Source of the DNA: an uncultured Clostridia bacterium
GTDB taxonomy: Bacteria; Bacillota; Clostridia; Peptostreptococcales; Anaerovoracaceae
Direction: 5' to 3'
Assembly: GCA_946541285.1 (NCBI GenBank)
Contig: CAMNJG010000108.1
Coordinates: 1-5,641 of the forward strand
DNA length: 5,641 nucleotides
Made by a program: the position numbers and the translations under genes. Shown here piece by piece: positions 1-5,641 of the stretch (positions are counted from its first letter, which is position 1; every line of letters starts with the position of its first letter). A model generated the notes under the pieces. It was not told where the DNA came from. It saw nothing but the letters and a program-made list of their open reading frames with translations, and did no database searches.

Positions 1-32
1 AGCATAGTGAAATATTCAACAGGAGGACTATC
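1..32 (+). other. Leader of gcvH / possible end of an upstream gene
   Basis: Too short to identify a gene. Two readings of the upstream gene's end are possible. One frame has tandem stops TAG-TGA at 5-10. Another stays open from base 1 and stops at TGA 34-36, which would give an ATGA overlap with the gcvH start like the gcvPA/gcvPB junction. gcvT commonly sits here in such operons and is the one core component missing, so it is the best guess for the upstream gene. That is inference from gene order. No promoter or glycine riboswitch fits in this stub. Confidence 0.3.
21..26 (+). promoter_or_regulatory. Ribosome binding site of gcvH
   Basis: A perfect AGGAGG lies 6 bases before the ATG at 33. 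The gcvH frame is open further upstream to the window edge, so this site, with the family N-terminus, decides the start. Confidence 0.85.
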
Positions 33-413
33 ATGAATCATCCAGCAGAACTCAAATACACCGCGTCCCACGAATGGCTCAGGGAAGAAGGCGAACTGAC
101 CGCGATCGGCATTACAGACTTCGCGCAGGACTCACTGGGCGATATCGTTTTTGTCAATCTTCCGGAACCGGGAGATGACGTGACCGTCGGAGAATCTTTC
201 GCGGATGTAGAATCCGTCAAAGCCGTTTCCGATATCTTCAGCCCGGTGACCGCTGTTGTCGCAGAAGTCAATGAAAGCCTCGCGGACGAACCGGAGCTGA
301 TCAACAGTGATCCGTACGCTGCGTGGATCATCAGAGTAAAGACCGCGGAGATCACGGAGTATGATGAACTGCTCGACGCCGCGGCATATGAAGCGAAGTG
401 TGAGGAAGAATAA
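33..413 (+). CDS. gcvH: Glycine cleavage system H protein (lipoyl carrier)
   Basis: Small cytoplasmic carrier protein of the glycine cleavage complex. Its lipoyl arm accepts the aminomethyl group from P protein, presents it to T protein, and is reoxidised by dihydrolipoamide dehydrogenase. The 126 residues are close to the usual family length (about 125-130), so the gene is complete. Seen in the sequence: the N-terminal YTASHEWL stretch (residues 9-16), the GITDFAQDSLGDIVFVNLP segment (26-44) and the lipoylation motif ESVKAVSD, which places the modified lysine at Lys63. The C-terminal PYAAWIIRVK (residues about 94-103) matches the family's conserved end, followed by a short acidic tail. The start is supported by an ideal ribosome binding site at 21-26. 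gcvPA follows 23 bases downstream. The ligase encoded three genes later is the likely enzyme that lipoylates Lys63. Identity is secure. Confidence 0.97.
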   Translation: MNHPAELKYTASHEWLREEGELTAIGITDFAQDSLGDIVFVNLPEPGDDVTVGESFADVESVKAVSDIFSPVTAVVAEVNESLADEPELINSDPYAAWIIRVKTAEITEYDELLDAAAYEAKCEEE

Positions 414-422
414 AAGGATCAG

Positions 423-428
423 AAAGGA
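423..428 (+). promoter_or_regulatory. Ribosome binding site of gcvPA
   Basis: AAAGGA lies 8 bases before the ATG at 437, within the 23-base gap after the gcvH stop (TAA 411-413). No room for a separate promoter is apparent, which supports one transcript. Confidence 0.65.
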
Positions 429-436
429 AGCAGGAA

Positions 437-1771
437 ATGGGTTCATTTATTCCAGGCACAGAAAAAGAACAGAAGGAGATGCTGGCGGCCATCGGCGCGG
501 GCTCCTTTGATGATCTTTTTACGGATGTGCCTGAGGATGTCAGACTGAAAAACGGACTGGATCTGCCGGAGGGCCTGTCAGAGCTGGAAGTCTCCCGGCT
601 GGTACGCTCCATGGCAGCAGAAAATAAAGTATTTGACACGATTTTCCGGGGCGCGGGCGCTTACTGGCACTATATTCCGTCCATTGTCCGTGAGGTCACG
701 ACCAATGAAAAATTTGTCACCGCGTATACGCCTTATCAGCCGGAAATCAGCCAGGGCGTACTGCAGTCGATTTTTGAATATCAGACCATGATCTGTGAAC
801 TGACGGGGATGGATGTCTCCAACGCGTCTGTTTACGACGGAGCGACGGCGGCGGCAGAGGCGGCCGCCATGTGTGCGGACCGGAAGCATACCGGATACTA
901 TGTCTCCGCGACGGTTGATCCGAAAGTGATCGATGTCATCCGGACATACTGTTATGGAAGCGGGACCGAACTGGTCATCATTCCGGAGAAAGATGGTCTT
1001 ACGGATCTCGAGGCACTGAAACAGACCGTCCCGGATCACGCGGCGGCGGTGCTGTTCCAGCAGCCGAATTATTACGGACTCCTGGAACCGGCGAAGGAAC
1101 TGATTGAAGCGATTCATGAAAAGGACGCGAAGGCGGTCATGAGCGTGAACCCGACGACACTCGGATATCTGGAAACCCCGGGAGAACTGGGAGCGGATAT
1201 CGCGGTAGGCGAGGGACAGCCTCTGGGGATTGATATGGCCTGGGGCGGACCGTACCTGGGCTTTATGGCGACAGGACAGAAGCTGGAAAGAAAGCTGCCT
1301 GGCAGGATCATCGGCCAGACGGAGGATGATCAGGGCAGGAGAGCCTTTGTCCTGACCCTGCAGGCCAGGGAACAGCACATCCGCAGAGAAAAGGCCAGCT
1401 CCAATATCTGTTCCAACCAGGCACTCTGCGCGCTGACAGCCGCGGTATATCTGACAGCCATGGGACCGGAAGGGCTGAGGGATGTCGCGCTGCAGTGCGC
1501 TTCCAAAGCCCATTATTTCAGGGACCGGCTGGTGGAAGCGGGCCTGACAGTAAAATATGACGGTGAGTTTTTCAACGAATTTGTGACCGTATCCGAAATC
1601 GGCAGTGAAGAAATCCTCAGGGCACTGCAGGAAAACGGCATCCTTGGCGGACTTCCCCTGGGAGACAGGGAAATCCTGTGGTGCGCGACGGAAATGAACA
1701 CCCGCGAGGATATGGACCGGGCAGCTGCGATTGTCGCCGGAGTTACGGGAAAAGAGGTGTCCGCGAAATGA
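437..1771 (+). CDS. gcvPA: Glycine dehydrogenase (decarboxylating) subunit 1, P protein
   Basis: N-terminal-half subunit of the heteromeric P protein (EC 1.4.4.2). With GcvPB it decarboxylates glycine and transfers the aminomethyl group to lipoyl-GcvH. The 444 residues fit the family norm of about 440-450. Seen: TAYTPYQPEISQG (residues 96-107), the ELTGMDVSNASVYDGATAAAE region (121-141), the QQPNYYG loop (208-214), EGQPLG and AWGGPYLGFMA (259-264 and 268-278), and the highly conserved block GRIIGQT...FVLTLQAREQHIRREKASSNICSNQAL (289-330). By family knowledge this subunit shares the aminotransferase fold but lacks the PLP lysine, which is in GcvPB. Its stop overlaps the gcvPB start as ATGA (1768-1771), implying coupled translation and 1:1 synthesis of the two subunits. 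No truncation or frameshift is visible. Confidence 0.97.
   Translation: MGSFIPGTEKEQKEMLAAIGAGSFDDLFTDVPEDVRLKNGLDLPEGLSELEVSRLVRSMAAENKVFDTIFRGAGAYWHYIPSIVREVTTNEKFVTAYTPYQPEISQGVLQSIFEYQTMICELTGMDVSNASVYDGATAAAEAAAMCADRKHTGYYVSATVDPKVIDVIRTYCYGSGTELVIIPEKDGLTDLEALKQTVPDHAAAVLFQQPNYYGLLEPAKELIEAIHEKDAKAVMSVNPTTLGYLETPGELGADIAVGEGQPLGIDMAWGGPYLGFMATGQKLERKLPGRIIGQTEDDQGRRAFVLTLQAREQHIRREKASSNICSNQALCALTAAVYLTAMGPEGLRDVALQCASKAHYFRDRLVEAGLTVKYDGEFFNEFVTVSEIGSEEILRALQENGILGGLPLGDREILWCATEMNTREDMDRAAAIVAGVTGKEVSAK
1753..1759 (+). promoter_or_regulatory. Ribosome binding site of gcvPB, inside the gcvPA end
   Basis: AGAGGTG lies 8 bases before the ATG at 1768. It decides the start: an in-frame ATG at 1678 would give a longer protein, but the extra 30 residues would overlap gcvPA heavily and do not resemble the family. 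Confidence 0.75.
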
Positions 1772-3144
1772 AACTGATTTTTGAAAGAGGAGCGGAAGGC
1801 CGCAGGCTCAGTCTGCTGCCGGCCTGTGACGTACCGGAATACCGCCCTGCGGGAGAGCGGAAAAACGCGCCCCGGCTTCCGGAAGTCTCGGAGACAGAGA
1901 TTTCCAGACATTATTCAGAACTGGAAGAACAGATTTTCGGCATCAATAACGGTTTTCTGCCGCTGGGTTCCTGTACGATGAAATATAACCCGAAGGTGAA
2001 CGAGCAGATGGCTTCCCTGCCGGGATTTACGGATATCCATCCGCTCCAGCCGGAAGAGACCGTACAGGGATGCCGGAAGGTCATCGGAAAAACAAAGGAA
2101 TGGCTCTGCGAGATTACGGGCATGGATGCCATGACACTGCAGCCGTCCGCAGGCGCCCATGGCGAATTCACAGGGCTTCTGACCATCAAAAAATACCATG
2201 AACAGCGTGGGGACACGGCCAGGACGAAAATCATCGTCCCGGATTCGGCGCACGGGACCAATCCGGCCAGCGCGGCGATGGCCGGTTTTACGATTGTCAA
2301 CGTGGCTTCCACGGAGGAGGGGCTGGTGGATCTGCAGGCCCTGCGGGAAGCAGTGGGTCCGGATACGGCCGGGCTGATGCTGACCAACCCGAATACCCTG
2401 GGTCTGTTTGACCACAATATTGAAGAAATTACTTCCATCGTGCATGAAGCCGGTGGATTATGCTATTATGATGGAGCGAACCTCAACGCGGTCATCGGTG
2501 TCGTCCGTCCGGGAGACATGGGATTCGATGTCGTACACCTGAATCTCCATAAAACTTTCTCGACGCCGCATGCCTGCGGCGGGCCGGGCGCAGGTCCGGT
2601 AGGCTGCAAAGCGTTCCTGGAGGACTGTCTGCCGGAGCATGTCCGGACATATGAGGGCAATTTCCTTGTGATTGTCCGGGCACTGACGTATCTCCTGATG
2701 CTGGGAGGCAGCGGGCTGACAGATGTCGCGCACAATGCTGTACTGAATGCCAATTATCTGCTGAGCCAGATCGCGGACTGCTATGAGCCGTCCTGTGAAG
2801 GCGCACACTATATGCACGAATTTGTCATCACCATGGAACAGATGAAGAAGGAAAACGGTGTCACGGCCATGGATATCGCCAAGTCCCTGATGGATTACGG
2901 CATCCATCCGCCGACGATGTATTTCCCTCTGATCGTTCATGAGGCACTGATGCTGGAACCGACCGAAACCGAACCGAAGGAAATGCTGGACTACGTGGCG
3001 GCTTCCATGAGGGCGATTTATCAGAAAGCCCTGGAGGATCCGGATTATGTAAAGTCTGCTCCGAGAACCACCAGGATCGGCCGGCCGGATGAAGTCAGAG
3101 CAGCCCGTAAACCGGTTGTAAAATATGAGTTCCCGGAAGATTAA
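1768..3144 (+). CDS. gcvPB: Glycine dehydrogenase (decarboxylating) subunit 2, P protein, PLP-binding
   Basis: PLP-binding subunit of the split P protein, working with GcvPA to decarboxylate glycine and load GcvH. From ATG 1768 the protein is 458 residues. The recalled Bacillus homologue is slightly longer, and the opening MKLIFERG corresponds to its LIFEVSKEG start, so the protein looks complete. Seen: PLGSCTMKYNPK (residues 65-76), TLQPSAGAHGE (123-133), the PDSAHGTNPASAAMAGF loop (158-174), LTNPNTLGLF (205-214), YYDGANLNAV (233-242) and the PLP Schiff-base lysine Lys262 in HLNLHKTF. Just after it, the usual PHGGGGPG reads PHACGGPG (267-274), so two glycines are replaced by Ala269 and Cys270. 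I recall the glycine form from other species and cannot tell how common this variant is. The start overlaps gcvPA by 4 bases; the end overlaps the ligase gene by 20 bases. Confidence 0.97.
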   Translation: MKLIFERGAEGRRLSLLPACDVPEYRPAGERKNAPRLPEVSETEISRHYSELEEQIFGINNGFLPLGSCTMKYNPKVNEQMASLPGFTDIHPLQPEETVQGCRKVIGKTKEWLCEITGMDAMTLQPSAGAHGEFTGLLTIKKYHEQRGDTARTKIIVPDSAHGTNPASAAMAGFTIVNVASTEEGLVDLQALREAVGPDTAGLMLTNPNTLGLFDHNIEEITSIVHEAGGLCYYDGANLNAVIGVVRPGDMGFDVVHLNLHKTFSTPHACGGPGAGPVGCKAFLEDCLPEHVRTYEGNFLVIVRALTYLLMLGGSGLTDVAHNAVLNANYLLSQIADCYEPSCEGAHYMHEFVITMEQMKKENGVTAMDIAKSLMDYGIHPPTMYFPLIVHEALMLEPTETEPKEMLDYVAASMRAIYQKALEDPDYVKSAPRTTRIGRPDEVRAARKPVVKYEFPED

Positions 3145-4117
3145 ACCAAAGGTCCTTCTGTCAGACAGTACGGATCCGGTCTGGAACCTCGCGCTGGAGG
3201 AATATCTTACCATGCGCGCGGAGCCGGATGAACTGGTGCTGTATCTCTGGCAGAACGCGGACACCATCGTCATCGGACGGAACCAGAATCTGAAAGCAGA
3301 GGTCCGGGACGTGGAATTCCGGAGTGACGGCGGCACCATTGTCCGCCGTCTTTCCGGCGGCGGCGCGGTGTATCATGACCTGGGCAACCTGAATTTTACG
3401 TTCATCGCGCGCCGCAGGACGTATGATGTTGCGCGGCAGCTGGACGTAATCCTGAGGGCCCTCCGGGGGATCGGTATTCCCGCGGAGAAAACCGGCCGTA
3501 ATGATCTGATGGCTGAGGGACGCAAAATATCCGGAAACGCGTTTTACCGCTCCGGGGATTTCTGTTATCATCACGGGACACTTCTTGTGGATACGGATCT
3601 GGATCGGATGACACGGTATCTCCGCCCTTCGGAGGCGAAACTGGCGGCCAGGGGCGTGCCGTCGGTCAGGGCGCGTGTCCTGAACCTGAAGCAGCTGGTG
3701 CCGGATCTTACGGTGGAGGACCTGTCCGCCGCGCTGATCGAATCACTGGGCGAAGTCTGCGGCATGCAGCCGGAATCCCTGGTATTGCCGCCGGAAGCTG
3801 TTGAGGAAATCGCCGCCGGAGCAGAGCGTTTTGCCTCAGACCAGTGGACTGACGGAAAAGAAGTGCTGTCAAACTACCGGAAAACGAACCGTTTTTCGTG
3901 GGGCGAAGCGGAGATCCACATTGATACCGATGGAGAGGATGTCCTGGACTGCGTGATCTATTCGGACGCGATGGATGAGGAACTGATCCGGAAAGCGCAG
4001 CAGGTCCTGATCGGCGCGGAGTTCGATGAGTGTGCCATGTCCGAGAGCATCCTGTCGGTGCCGGTGGAAAAAGACAAGGTCCGGATGCGTGATGATCTGG
4101 CAAAGATGTTCAGTTGA
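3125..4117 (+). CDS. lplA: Lipoate-protein ligase A
   Basis: Activates free lipoate with ATP to lipoyl-AMP and transfers it to the lysine of lipoyl-domain proteins; here the obvious target is GcvH Lys63 from the same operon. The 330 residues fit the two-domain LplA form. Seen: DPVWNLALEEYL (residues 17-28), the lipoyl-AMP-binding motif RRLSGGGAVYHDLGNLNFTF (74-93), RNDLMAEGRKISGNA with the likely catalytic Lys134 (125-139), and HHGTLLVD (149-156). The small C-terminal accessory domain starts around RFSWGEAEIHI (256-266). The usual W-x-[FY]-G element before it reads WTDG (241-244). ATG 3125 is the first possible start, as an in-frame stop lies at 3119-3121, and the N-terminus matches E. coli LplA apart from about four extra residues. 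No Shine-Dalgarno is visible, so translation probably depends on ribosomes finishing gcvPB, whose end overlaps it. Family identity is strong; octanoate versus lipoate preference cannot be read from the sequence. Confidence 0.93.
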   Translation: MSSRKIKPKVLLSDSTDPVWNLALEEYLTMRAEPDELVLYLWQNADTIVIGRNQNLKAEVRDVEFRSDGGTIVRRLSGGGAVYHDLGNLNFTFIARRRTYDVARQLDVILRALRGIGIPAEKTGRNDLMAEGRKISGNAFYRSGDFCYHHGTLLVDTDLDRMTRYLRPSEAKLAARGVPSVRARVLNLKQLVPDLTVEDLSAALIESLGEVCGMQPESLVLPPEAVEEIAAGAERFASDQWTDGKEVLSNYRKTNRFSWGEAEIHIDTDGEDVLDCVIYSDAMDEELIRKAQQVLIGAEFDECAMSESILSVPVEKDKVRMRDDLAKMFS

Positions 4118-4122
4118 AGGAG
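4117..4122 (+). promoter_or_regulatory. Ribosome binding site of lpdA
   Basis: AAGGAG starts on the last base of the ligase stop codon (TGA 4115-4117) and lies 7 bases before the ATG at 4130. It fixes the lpdA start. Confidence 0.85.
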
Positions 4123-4129
4123 CATATTC

Positions 4130-5557
4130 ATGATAAAACAAAATTATGACCTGGCCATTATTGGAGGCGGCCCGGGAGGTTATACCGCGGCCGGAGAAGC
4201 GGTCAGGGCCGGGCTGAAAACCGCGCTGATCGAATACCGGGAGCTGGGAGGCACCTGTCTGCACCGGGGCTGTATCCCGACCAAAACCCTGATGCATTCG
4301 AGTGAAATCATTCATTCCATCAACAAAGGAATCCCGGGTATGCTGATCCGGGTCGGGGAGAAAAATGTCCCTTATGATGATTTCAGCGCGGATATCGATA
4401 TGAAAGAACTGCAGAAGCAGCGGCAGGAGGTTTCCGACCGGCTGGCAGGCAGCATCCGGACTTCGCTCAGTAAAGGCGGCGTGGAGCTCATCAATGGCAT
4501 GGGTACTGTTGTTTCGCCGCATGAGATCGAGATCCGGCCGGTGCCGGGGACAGAAGGAACAACGCCGGCACGGATTACCGCGGATACCATCATTCTTGCC
4601 ACTGGCGCCAAACCGGGAAAACTCCCGATTCCGGGGATGGAACTGGATGGAGTCATGAACAGCGACCAGATGATCGTCAACGAAGAACGTCCTTCCCGCC
4701 TGATCATTGTGGGAGGCGGCGTCATCGGCATCGAATTCGCGACCATCTATCTTGGCCTGGGATCTGAGGTGACGATCCTGGAGGGCGCGCCGCGGCTGCT
4801 GGCGACACTGGACAGAGAGTTTTCCCAGAGTATCCGGACAATCCTGAAGAAACGGGGTGCCTCCATCCATACCGGAGCGATGGTGCAGGGCTTCGAATGG
4901 AACGAAGAGAGTGCCGCTCTGATCTGCAGGTTTACGGAAAAGGGAGAGGAAAAGACCGTGGAAGCGGACCAGATCCTGGTGGCTGCCGGCAGAGTACCGC
5001 AGACAGAGCACCTGTTCGGAAATGGTTTCTCCGTGGACATGAACGGGAAATATCTCGCGGTAAATGACCGGCTGCAGACTTCCTGTCCGAATATTTACGC
5101 CATCGGGGATGTGACCGGCGGGGTGGAACTGGCACATACGGCCAGCGCGGAAGCCCGCAACGTGATCTATACCATCCTGGGCAAACCGCCGCAGGAAAAC
5201 CTGAAGGTGATCCCGGTCTGTGTCTATACGGATCCGGAGATCGCCTATACGGGGATGACCCTGGAAGAAGCAAAAGAAGCGGGAATCCAGGCGGTTTCGA
5301 AAAAATATCCGATGCTGGGCAATGGTCGCAGTGTCCTTTCGCAGCAGGAGCGCGGTTTCATAAAAGTCGTCGCGGAAGAAGAAACCGGCCGCATCCTGGG
5401 GGCGCAGCTCATGTGTGCCCGCGCGACCGATATGATCGCGGAGTTTACGGAAGCAGTCGCGAACGGCCTGACGGTGCAGCAGATGGCCGACGTGATCCAT
5501 CCGCACCCGACCTACAGCGAAGGGATCATCGAGGTACTGCGTCTGTTTGAGATGTAA
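4130..5557 (+). CDS. lpdA: Dihydrolipoyl dehydrogenase (L protein / E3)
   Basis: FAD-dependent disulfide oxidoreductase (EC 1.8.1.4) that reoxidises dihydrolipoyl-GcvH and passes electrons to NAD+. The 475 residues match the family (about 460-480), with no N-terminal lipoyl domain of the kind fused to some bacterial E3s. Seen in order: FAD-binding IIGGGPGGY (residues 10-18), the redox disulfide in GGTCLHRGCIPTK with Cys43 and Cys48, the ATG motif (157-159), the NAD-binding IIVGGGVIGIEF (192-203), the second FAD motif IYAIGDVTGG (322-331), and the interface-domain motif HPHPTYSE (457-464) with the catalytic His459-Glu464 pair. All key residues are present, so it should be active. It lies 12 bases after the ligase and is the last gene of the block. 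Placement suggests it serves glycine cleavage, though it could also supply other lipoyl complexes. Related reductases (glutathione, mercuric) fit less well because of the GGTCLxxGCIPTK and HPHPTYSE motifs. Confidence 0.96.
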   Translation: MIKQNYDLAIIGGGPGGYTAAGEAVRAGLKTALIEYRELGGTCLHRGCIPTKTLMHSSEIIHSINKGIPGMLIRVGEKNVPYDDFSADIDMKELQKQRQEVSDRLAGSIRTSLSKGGVELINGMGTVVSPHEIEIRPVPGTEGTTPARITADTIILATGAKPGKLPIPGMELDGVMNSDQMIVNEERPSRLIIVGGGVIGIEFATIYLGLGSEVTILEGAPRLLATLDREFSQSIRTILKKRGASIHTGAMVQGFEWNEESAALICRFTEKGEEKTVEADQILVAAGRVPQTEHLFGNGFSVDMNGKYLAVNDRLQTSCPNIYAIGDVTGGVELAHTASAEARNVIYTILGKPPQENLKVIPVCVYTDPEIAYTGMTLEEAKEAGIQAVSKKYPMLGNGRSVLSQQERGFIKVVAEEETGRILGAQLMCARATDMIAEFTEAVANGLTVQQMADVIHPHPTYSEGIIEVLRLFEM

Positions 5558-5641
5558 AAAAGGTTCTTCCGCATTTATTAGGCCTTGTTTAAATAATCTA
5601 TATTTTGTGGATAAATTGCATATTTTAGATTTTACATACCA
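5558..5641. other. AT-rich non-coding 3' flank of the operon
   Basis: By direct count 22 of 84 bases are G or C, far below the GC-rich genes. I see no ORF start with a ribosome binding site and no classical GC-rich terminator hairpin. Possible weak structures are TTATT/AATAA arms at 5575-5579 and 5592-5596 around AGGCCT, and an AATCTA/TAGATT inverted repeat at 5595-5600 and 5626-5631 with a 25-base loop. Either might contribute to transcript ending or be a binding site, but both are short and expected by chance in such AT-rich DNA. The region may continue into a downstream promoter beyond the window. Confidence 0.5.

Noticed and set aside
838..876. GC-rich GCG/GCC triplet run in gcvPA resembling a repeat
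   Set aside because: It encodes the conserved Ala-rich segment after SVYDGAT, so it is ordinary codon choice and not a repeat element.
578..1513. A 311-codon minus-strand open frame opposite gcvPA
   Set aside because: It has the same antisense-shadow character, with no ribosome binding site or recognisable domain, and lies wholly within a certain gene.
1678..1767. Upstream ATG extension of gcvPB by 30 residues
   Set aside because: The added residues do not resemble P protein and overlap gcvPA by 94 bases. The ATG at 1768 has a proper ribosome binding site and the family N-terminus.
1781..1981. A 66-codon plus-strand open frame inside gcvPB
   Set aside because: It is an out-of-frame reading of gcvPB with an Arg/Ser-rich composition and no independent support.
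2458..3339. A 293-codon minus-strand open frame opposite the gcvPB/lplA junction
   Set aside because: It spans two real genes in antisense, with composition explained by codon bias and no family resemblance.
3869..5506. A 545-codon open frame on the minus strand opposite lplA and lpdA
   Set aside because: It is antisense to two genes with complete, conserved family motifs, has no domain I recognise, and is rich in Arg, His, Phe and Asp as expected when strongly biased GC-rich codons are read backwards. It is a shadow frame.
5585..5615. Possible sigma-A type promoter (TTGTTT with a GATAAA-like downstream box)
   Set aside because: The boxes are about 19 bases apart and poor matches, and AT-rich DNA yields such pairs easily. 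No downstream gene is visible to support it.

Overview
The window holds one compact, same-strand block of five genes covering nearly all of its length: gcvH, gcvPA, gcvPB, a lipoate-protein ligase A gene (lplA type) and lpdA. Together they encode almost the whole glycine cleavage system. P protein is split into two subunits, as in Bacillota, Thermotogota and many other bacteria, rather than the single long chain of enterobacteria. The split P protein, the strong purine-rich Shine-Dalgarno sites (AGGAGG, AAGGAG), the clostridial look of LpdA and the gene order suggest a fairly GC-rich anaerobic member of the Clostridia (Lachnospiraceae or a relative). The phylum is a reasonable inference; family level is a guess.

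Layout: 1-32 is the tail of an upstream intergenic region or gene end, probably gcvT, which is the only missing component (T protein, aminomethyltransferase). gcvH is 33-413, gcvPA 437-1771, gcvPB 1768-3144, lplA 3125-4117 and lpdA 4130-5557. Spacings are +23, -4 (ATGA overlap), -20 and +12 bases, so the five genes are almost certainly co-transcribed and partly translationally coupled. The last 84 bases (5558-5641) are non-coding and very AT-rich (22 G/C of 84), marking the end of the operon.

How the genes work together: GcvPA/GcvPB (PLP enzyme) decarboxylates glycine and loads the aminomethyl group onto the lipoyl arm of GcvH (Lys63). The T protein, not in the window, moves the C1 unit to tetrahydrofolate and releases ammonia. 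LpdA reoxidises the dihydrolipoyl arm with NAD+. The ligase attaches lipoate to GcvH, so the operon carries its own cofactor-attachment enzyme. All steps are reversible in principle, so the operon could serve glycine catabolism, C1 supply or reductive glycine synthesis; the sequence does not say which.

I found no CRISPR array, mobile element, tRNA or rRNA, and no convincing novel system. The points worth a second look are modest: a changed glycine-rich loop beside the PLP lysine in GcvPB, a divergent motif in the ligase's C-terminal region, a ligase start without a visible ribosome binding site, and the AT-rich 3' flank.
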